In this document: positions 47,529-64,000 of the stretch, piece after piece
Position numbering within the stretch: the first letter of the stretch is position 1
Layout of the letters: every line of letters begins with the position of its first letter
Source of the DNA: Serripes groenlandicus
Taxonomy: Eukaryota; Mollusca; Bivalvia; Cardiida; Cardiidae
Length of the DNA stretch: 64,000 bases
NCBI GenBank assembly: GCA_031761405.1
Contig: JASEVX010000001.1
Span: 113,468,416 to 113,532,415, forward strand
Direction: 5' to 3'
The notes under the pieces: generated by a model
What the model saw: only the letters and a program-made list of their open reading frames with translations
Databases searched by the model: none
Told to the model about the DNA's origin: nothing
Translations under genes and position numbers: made by a program

Positions 47529-48819
47529 TCTTGTTATTTATGTAGTCAGATGTGGTCGGAAGTGAAAATTTCGAAATTTTTACTATCCAAAAAAAAATCT
47601 ATTAGTTTATTGCTGTTTGACTAGTGCTTATTTCGACCACACATGGTCTGTATGTGAGTAAGGGTTGATATCTCAGGTTTATTTTTCTAAATACTTCAGA
47701 AGAGATTAGAAAACATTGTGGCAAAAGGAAAAACAGCTCTCTATCACCTTTTGTCACAATGTATTCTAAAGTTGTCTGATGCATGCATCTGCAAGTAGTA
47801 GAAATATCACAAACAAATCTACTTTGGCAACAGAGAAATCGATGACAAATTTTTAACAAATCGCTCGATTTTCTGTGACGGATATTCATTTGAATGCCTT
47901 TTTACCGAATGTGATATTTAACCAAATCAGATAGTTAACGAAATAATTATATAACTTATTCATACAAAAAGTGTAAGGAGTTGGGTGATATTTCGTTCAA
48001 TTTGTTTTACCTATTTCGTTTAGTCAATATAACCACGACTTTGAAGAAAACAACATGACGGACGATTTAAATGTTCGCTGATGAGACTAGCATATTTTAA
48101 AGACTCAATTCAATGTTAAATATGATTTGTATAATCGTTTCAATAGCTGTCTATGATGTTAAATCATGATAACGTTGATCGTGCCGGTCGGATATATGTG
48201 AAAGGAAAACGAATGCATAACTAGAGCGACTTTTGATGGGATTCGTTACTAGAAACGAGCACCTGTTGACCCAATACGCAGCTTCAAGGATGATTTGATG
48301 GGCACTTGTCGAAGGAATACGTGGATAGAGAGAAAGAGACAGAAAAGGTTAAGCAATGCATAATATCATTATGATTAAGGACATATACGAATATTGTTGG
48401 ACTAGCGCCTAGAATGTCGTGCTAGCCCGACCCTTCATTCCACTCGCCAATGCTAGCGGGCGTGTGGATGTTTACATTCCTGCCGAGAGGATAGAAAGGG
48501 TTACAATTTACAAAGGGTAATTGCGTGGTGCAGTGTTTACAAACTTATCTATATTGGCGTAGTGATATCCAAATAATTGTGTACACTTAAATATGATACT
48601 TACACATTAAGAGACTAGTAATGTTATTTGGATACCTAGAATAAGTGGAATTTATTTTACTTATTGTACTTTTGCTTATGCTTGCATTCGTAATCCAGTC
48701 TGATTTATTTGCTCTATTTGTGTGTGTGTTCTGAGTAATTTACATCACGTGAATGAAATTGTAGTAATATGTATGGTATATAGCTACGCAATCTACCAAC
48801 AATGATCAAATAAATAATT

Positions 48820-49960
48820 TCTAGTACATCTTATACACATTTACAATGAATTTAAACTCATTGTCATAAATTTAATGCAAACAAAGGTTTTTGGTGGACT
48901 ATTTGACTAGATCATCATGGCCGCGGATATATATGGCGTAATTTGACCTTTAATGTCGATCTAGTCTGGAGTAACCTGCCCCTACAATAACATTATATAT
49001 CGCATTCGGTACACCTTGGCAGACGACATCTATCCTCGAAAGTATGACGTATTGCTCCTTATTTTAAAATTACAACAACAACAACAACAATTATATGCGG
49101 GGTCGAGAAGACGGTTGTTTTGTCACCAAATATTATATTGGATGTTTGACATATAAGACGCCGGTAAAGGTTGCTTTTACTACAAAAACTCTATCATGTA
49201 TTTTGTGTTTTTTGGGAACTTGTTTTTAAGAGCGGCAACTTTTTGGATGTCAATGAACCGTCAACCGGACCAGAATGTATCGGTGTAGCTACATATCACT
49301 TACTTCCATCCGAGGTTAAATGTAGGGCACCGAAAGATTAACTACGCATCGGGATTATATAGACATTCAGAGCACATGCTGCAGATTCGCAGGGTAATCT
49401 CGATCTGTATCGGTCGCCAATACCTTATGCTTTGTTTTCCTCGAGCGCGGTTCCTAATTTGAATTTCATGATGCGTAGCTCGTATTTCAGAAGAATTTAG
49501 AAGAATAATTAAGATGAATGCAGAGGAAGAAGAATTCAGAAACATTCAGAAGAAGAAGAATTCTTCAGAAGAAGAAAAAGAAAACGAGATAGAAAAATAA
49601 TATCCTTTTAGCTATCTCTTGGTTAATATTGTAGTTGTCTAAATATTGCAAAACATTCGGGAAAGTTTTGATGTACAGTTCAAAACATTGCAGCAAAGAA
49701 AGAAATCGTTTTAGAGTAATTTCTTCTTGTCCTACAAAGTAGTAGTAGAGCGTCCGTCTCGAGTGCGAGAGGTCGCTGGTTCGATCCCCGGTCGAGTCAT
49801 ACCACGTCCTAATTGAGCGGTTTCTATTTCGTTTCGGTCAAGTGTCGGTCAAGTGATTGAAGTTTGGAACTACATGTATATTTTTCTTCCTACACAAAGT
49901 GGTGTTACAGACATGTGTCTACTGTCTCAGTTGGCTGCTTTGTACTTAGATATAGTAACC
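48820..49960. repeat. Duplicated segment matching 52430-53700
   Basis: Shared in order: CATCATGGCCGCGGATAT, GACCTTTAATGTCGATCTAG, TATGCGGGGTCGAGAAGACG, ACTACGCATCGGG, GAAGAAGAATTC runs, GATGTACAGTTCAAAACATT and a tRNA-like head (AGAGCGTCCGTCTCGAGTGC). Includes the far 3' flank sequence of the eEF1A block. Confidence 0.8.
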
Positions 49961-50237
49961 CTTCCTTCGCATTAGATAACGTGTGACAGTTCTGTGTGCA
50001 TGATGTATAATTCCGTATGTACTTTAAGAGTTCGTGTAATAACATATACAAATGTAACTGTCTTTCTGTCTGGTTTTTTTTTTATGGTGCTAAAATATTT
50101 AATTGATCTAACTCAAAATAATTGTCTTGTTGGAGTAATTCTTAAGTATCCGCAACATAGGGTTACAGAATCAAAATAGTATTTTAAATTCTGTAAAACC
50201 CTCCTTTTAAGAGCTCTGTCTAAGCATTTATTTTATT

Positions 50238-50298
50238 TTATTTCAGTAAGTTATTCCATACAGGTTTTAAACCTGTATGGAAAACTTTCTGAAATAAA
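50238..50298. repeat. 60-bp imperfect hairpin
   Basis: TCCATACAGGTTT and AAACCTGTATGGA form perfect inner arms around one T. Outer arms TTATTTCAG and CTGAAATAA extend the pairing. Confidence 0.8.
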
Positions 50299-50777
50299 CA
50301 ACAATTCTTTTGAGTAAGATCAAAGATATGGTGCTTGAAAGATATATGTGGTTTTTGTTTGTTGGCACGGTTTGTTTGTTTATAAATGTTTAAAATGTAT
50401 TAACATCAGACCATTCTCAAAACAAGGTTTTGAACACATTCTTATAAATGAAAGTAAAACTATTAAAAAGATTTGAAAACATTGTGGTAAATAATTTCTT
50501 CACACGTAAGGGTTAACACTTTCTTGATATATACCCTTTTCAAAATTCCAATAGCTATAGACTTCTGAAAATATTGTGGAGAAAGGTTTATGCAAAACAT
50601 GTTCATTTGTTAGATTGGGGTTAGATATAGGAAACAGTTTTGATTAAAACATTGTGGAGAAAGGTTTAGACAAAACATGTTCATTTGTTAGATATAAGAA
50701 ACAGTTTTAATCAAATATATAGAACTACCTTTAACTAGAGATCATACCGATTTACATAATGCAGACTTCATTTAAAG

Positions 50778-51745
50778 AAAATAATAAAAACAAGGGAGTT
50801 AATTTTTATTATTTATTATAGAGTTATGGTTCTTGTGTAATGCACTTCCTTTTCTTTAATATCTGTATACATTTCAAGTTTCATCAAAATATCTTTCGTA
50901 CTTTTCGAGTTATTGTCCTGACATGGAACAAGGGAGATCATTTGAAAATTGTTCACTATAAAGTTATGGTTCTTGTATTATGCACTCTTTCTTATTGATA
51001 TGTATGTATATTTCAAGTTTCATTGAAATATATTCAGTACTTTTAGATTTATGCTCAATGCAAATAAAGTGTGACGGACAAAGTGTGATGGACAAAAAAG
51101 AAAATAATAAAAACAAGGGAGTTAATTTTATTATAGAGTTATGGTTCTTGTGTAATGCACGTCCTTTCTTTAATATCTGTATACATTTCAAGTTTCATCG
51201 AAATATCTTTAGTACTTTTCGAGTTATGGTCCTGACATGGAAATATAAAGTCTAACAAGGGAGATAATTTCAAAATTATTTACTATAAAGTAATGGTTCT
51301 TGTATTATGCACTATGTATGTAAATTTCAAGTCTTATTGAAATATATTCAGTACTTTTAGATTTATGCTCAATGCAAATAAAGTGTGACGGACAAAGTGT
51401 GACGTGTGTGACGGACAAAAAGGAAAATAATAAAAACAAGGGAGTTAATTGTTATAATAGAGTTATGGTTCTTTTGTAATGCACTTCCTTTCTTTAATAT
51501 CTGTATACATTTCAAGTTTCATCAAAATATCTTTAGTACTTTTCGAGTTATGGTCCTGACATGGAAATATAAAGTCTAACAAGGGAGATATTTGAAAATT
51601 ATTCACTATAAAGTTATGGTTCTTGTATTATGCACTCTCTCTTATTGATATGTATGTATATTTCAAGTTTCATTGAAATATATTTAGTAATTTTAGATTT
51701 ATGCTCAATGCAAATAAAGTGTGACGGACAAAGTGTGACGGACGG
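50778..51745. repeat. 323-bp tandem repeat, three units
   Basis: AATAATAAAAACAAGGGAGT recurs at about 50780, 51103 and 51426, exactly 323 bp apart. Each unit has two related halves, both with GTTATGGTTCTTGT and TTTCAAGTTTCAT, and ends AAAGTGTGACGGACAAAGTG. Confidence 0.9.
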
Positions 51746-52019
51746 ACGTACAGACGAGGTGTATTTGTGTGGTTATTTCCTTTGATGTTTTCTTGTGGGG
51801 TAAGTATGCAATTCATTCCGTAATAACTTCCCTTTTACGGAATGAATAACATTAATATGCAAATGAGATACCCGTTATAAAAAATAAAAATAAACTATTT
51901 ATCTAAGTGTTTTATAAGGGCGGTGGGTAGGCCACAAGTACTCTCTCATGCGGACGGACGGGACGGACAGACAAAGTGACAACTATATGCTCTCCCTCTA
52001 GGGAGCATAATAAAAACAT

Positions 52020-53340
52020 ACACATGTCGCCTCTGTGCCACCGTAGTAATCTTCTGTTCTGCATGTCTTAAGAGAAAGTCGTAAGAGTAGTATCCCTTTG
52101 TCATTACCTTTATGTCACAACACCAAATAAATACCTTCTTTATTTCCATGTAAATCAACTAGTTTTAACCCTCAATTGTCACACTTTCTAAGCTTAGAGC
52201 CTCTATATCATTGGAAAGAGTTGCATCTAAGGTTAAAAATAAACCAAAGAAAATTAGGGATCATGTTTTATACAAGAAGGAATTTCCCCCGTAAAAATGA
52301 TTACCGTCCGTTTGGTTGAAATCGGGCTGGGACGAAACTGGGTTTTCACGTACTCTACTTTCACCTTCAAACACGGTCAACATACTAAAAATAATCAAAT
52401 AAATCATTTCAATAATAATCATAGATCATCATGGCCGCGGATATTTATGGCGTAATTTGACCTTTAATGTCGATCTAGTCTGGAGTAACCTGCCCCTGCC
52501 ATTACATTATAGACTGCATTCGGCATTAACCCCGAGTCAACATACGCATTCAGTACTCCTTGACGGACTACACCTCTCATCGGATGTATGACGCATTGCT
52601 CATTTAGGGAACTATTTTAAAATTACAACAACAACAATTATATGCGGGGTCGAGAAGACGGTTGTTTTGTCACCAAAAACGCCGGTAAAGGTTGTTTTCA
52701 TTACATAAACTCTTATCTTGTATTTTTTGGGAACTTGTTTTTAAGAGCGGCAACTTTTTGAATGTCAGTAAACCGGCAACCGCACGACAATGTATCGGTG
52801 TAGCTACATATCACTTACTTCCATCCGAGGTTAGATGTAGGGCACCGACAGATTAACTACGCATCGGGAAAACATAGCAGGGCATATTTGAGTACAATAC
52901 GTCGCGCTACGACACATCTGCCATTCGGAAACTTTCGACAAATAGAAAACAGATCAACCAACAACGTTGTGCTCGCTGACAACGGCAGTGTGTTCTACCC
53001 AGCTTGCTTGCAACCGAGTTAATTAAGTCTTCTGTTTATTCAATTGAAATATTTGACCAAAATAATATTTGCAATCTTATTGCAGAAGAACCACATCTTA
53101 CCTTCATTTGTGATAATCAACCTGTTTATACATTATGTCGTTCTTATCCAGATGTACAAGCCTTGTTTACAGGTTATATGACTAATTAGCGAAAGTAGAC
53201 ATTCAGAGCACATGCTGCAGATTCGCAGATGAATTCATAAGTAAGACGAATTCAGAAGAAGAAGAATTCAGAAGAAGAAGAAAAAGAAAAAGAATTCAGA
53301 AGAAGAAGACAAATTCAGAAGGAAAATAATATCCTTTCAG
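52020..53340. repeat. Dispersed repeat R, longest copy
   Basis: About 1.3 kb whose parts recur at 13860-14215, 43080-43620, 44330-44960 and 48820-49580. It ends in GAAGAAGAAGAAAAAG-type runs. No long frame, so a non-autonomous element or a long decayed one. Confidence 0.65.
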
Positions 53341-53471
53341 CTGTCTCTTGGTTTAGTGTAGTTGTCTAAATATTGCAAAACTTGGATTTTTTTCGGAAGA
53401 TTGTTGATGTACAGTTCAAAACATTGCTTCAAAGAGAGAAATCGCTTTAGAGTATTTTCTTTTATTCCCAC

Positions 53472-53546
53472 AACCGCCTCGGTGGTGTAGTGGTAGAGCG
53501 TCCGTCTCGAGTGCGGGAGGTCGCGGGTTCGATCCCCGGTCGAGTC
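53472..53546 (+). mobile_element. tRNA-like SINE head
   Basis: GCCTCGGTGGTGTAGTGGTA, then GAGCGTCCGTCTCGAGTGCG and GGTTCGATCCCCGGTCGAG. A and B boxes are intact. Weak acceptor pairing and a repeat copy at 49742-49799 argue for a SINE, not a tRNA gene. Confidence 0.65.
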
Positions 53547-53771
53547 ATAACCTCGTCCTAATTGAGCGCTTTTCATTTCGTTACGGTGAAGTATTTGAAG
53601 TTTGGAACTACATGTATAGTGTTCCTCCTACACAAAGTGATGTCACAGACATGTGTCTACTGTGGCAGTTTGGTGTGCATGATGTATAGATATAGCAACC
53701 CTTCCTCTCTATATCTATCTTTCTGATATCGCTGTCAAGTATATGTAGTTGTATAAAAGTTTATTTTTAGT

Positions 53772-53975
53772 AGCCTCGGGAGCGGGAGGTCGCGGATTCG
53801 GTCCCCGGTCGTGTCATTCCAAAGTTGTAATGGATGCCTTCCATGGCGCTCAGGGTTAGCATTACGACTGACTGGCTGGTGTCAGGATAAATGGACCAGT
53901 AGTACTGGTAACCTACCCAGAAAACGGCGTCATATAACTGAACAAATGTTGAAAGCTGCGTAAAACAGCAAACAA
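53772..53975 (+). mobile_element. SINE, + strand
   Basis: GGAGGTCGCGGATTCGGTCC (B-box, one change) then a body ending AACGGCGTCATATAACTGAA and GTTGAAAGCTGCGTAAAACA, the same kind of tail as at 2270-2320. Confidence 0.6.
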
Positions 53976-54171
53976 TACATCCTATAACGTTTTCAAAATA
54001 GGCAAAATTGTTAAATGTCGTTTAAACGGTTCTAGTCGGTGACAAAATTGCAAGAGTAACTGTAATGCGCACAGTTCTGGATCGTCACAGGTCATAACGT
54101 CCGGAAAGTTGAACTGCCAATAATGCGATCCACCAAACTAACATTTTAAAACATATCCAAATGACAATGAC

Positions 54172-54177
54172 TTTATT
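54172..54177 (-). terminator. Candidate poly(A) signal, eEF1A copy 2
   Basis: AATAAA on the minus strand about 125 bases past the stop. The flanking sequence aligns with 20863-20868 near copy 1. Confidence 0.55.
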
Positions 54178-54299
54178 TTAAAAGCATATTACATAGGTGT
54201 GCATTTAACTATAGATAACATATTTTTTAACATGAAATTAAATTTTGCAATGATACATGTTTTAGGTTTGTCCGTATTTCCTTATGGTATTCACTTCCG

Positions 54300-63573
<9,274 letters not shown>

Positions 63574-63640
63574 TTAATACTCGTTCACCATATACATCGA
63601 TGATGTTTGCGAGACAATTATTATGTTAAAACTTTAAAAA

Positions 63641-63790
63641 ATTATTCTTTTATTTGCAGACGATACTGTTTTGCTATCTTATACCAGTCATGGATTAGAG
63701 AGATAATTGAACCAACTGAATAACTATTATTTTAACTGTTAATGGGGCATTACAGTTAACACCGATAAAGGAGAAACCAATATAATAATG
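63641..63790 (+). pseudogene. Decayed LINE reverse transcriptase fragment
   Basis: One + frame reads LLFADDTVLLSY, the catalytic FADD motif of non-LTR reverse transcriptases. Two stop codons follow, with LNQLNNYYFNC and WGITVNTDKGET around them; the latter matches the block after the active site. It is too short and broken to assign a clade. Confidence 0.7.
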
Positions 63791-63806
63791 CAATATTGTG
63801 ATGATT

Positions 63807-63869
63807 ACAGTCTAGTAAAATATGCTCAGTAACACTTAAATCTATATCGTGCCTTTCACAACGTGTACA
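63807..63869 (-). pseudogene. Possible LINE C-terminal zinc-motif fragment
   Basis: The minus frame contains Cys-x2-Cys, then His and Cys in an EHILLDC context, like the cysteine-histidine motif after the RT domain of many LINEs. It is in opposite orientation to the RT fragment next to it. Confidence 0.35.
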
Positions 63870-64000
63870 ACAAGAATAATCAAAGCACTGAAAGTGCTGT
63901 GGGACGGTACCCATTGTATGAGGGGGTAAAAGATGGTCAACTGTTCCATTTTTTGGAAAGTTACAACACAAGTCACATAATTTAAAAAAATGTAAACAAA

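Noticed and set aside
53472..53546. Functional tRNA gene
   Set aside because: A and B boxes are good but the acceptor ends pair poorly, and the same head is found at 49742-49799 and, decayed, at 13057-13128, all followed by SINE-type sequence.

Overview
The window is AT-rich animal DNA with GT-AG introns, dense short interspersed and foldback repeats, and several minisatellites. The protein sequence and the SINE types (tRNA-headed, with a tail like that of the V-SINEs of molluscs) suggest a mollusc, probably a bivalve. That assignment is an inference; no species is claimed.

The only genes I can support are two tandem copies of translation elongation factor 1-alpha (eEF1A), both on the minus strand. 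Copy 1 runs from 31866 down to 21583 and copy 2 from 63516 down to 54300. Each has seven coding exons of identical lengths (144, 169, 179, 145, 150, 257 and 348 bp) and identical intron phases, giving an unbroken 463-residue frame. Each also has a splice acceptor just upstream of the ATG, so a non-coding first exon lies further upstream. By my residue count the proteins are about 88% identical. The differences are strikingly concentrated in exons 4 and 5. The introns and flanks still align in patches, so one block containing the gene was duplicated: about 20.4-33.7 kb and 53.35-63.64 kb. Each copy then took its own insertions.

Layout: 1-9.5 kb, repeats and no gene; 9.54-11.74 kb, a 60-bp minisatellite; 11.8-20.4 kb, dispersed repeats, a degenerate CGTAG array, a 63-bp minisatellite and tRNA-like relics; 20.4-33.7 kb, eEF1A copy 1, with a 34-bp minisatellite and 5S-rRNA-like sequence in intron 3, a 48-base G run beside an exact 234-bp duplication in intron 2, and a 37-bp satellite upstream; 33.7-53.3 kb, gene-free repeats including a 49-bp minisatellite, a terminal-inverted-repeat element and 323-bp tandem units; 53.35-63.64 kb, eEF1A copy 2, whose intron 6 holds an unexplained GC-richer insertion with stop-free frames; 63.64-64 kb, decayed LINE-type reverse transcriptase sequence.

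Three foldback or MITE-like families (called A, B and C here) account for much of the remaining DNA. I found no operon, CRISPR array, or defence or biosynthetic system. The most informative content is the pair of diverged eEF1A paralogs, where each copy shows the empty-site state for insertions in the other.
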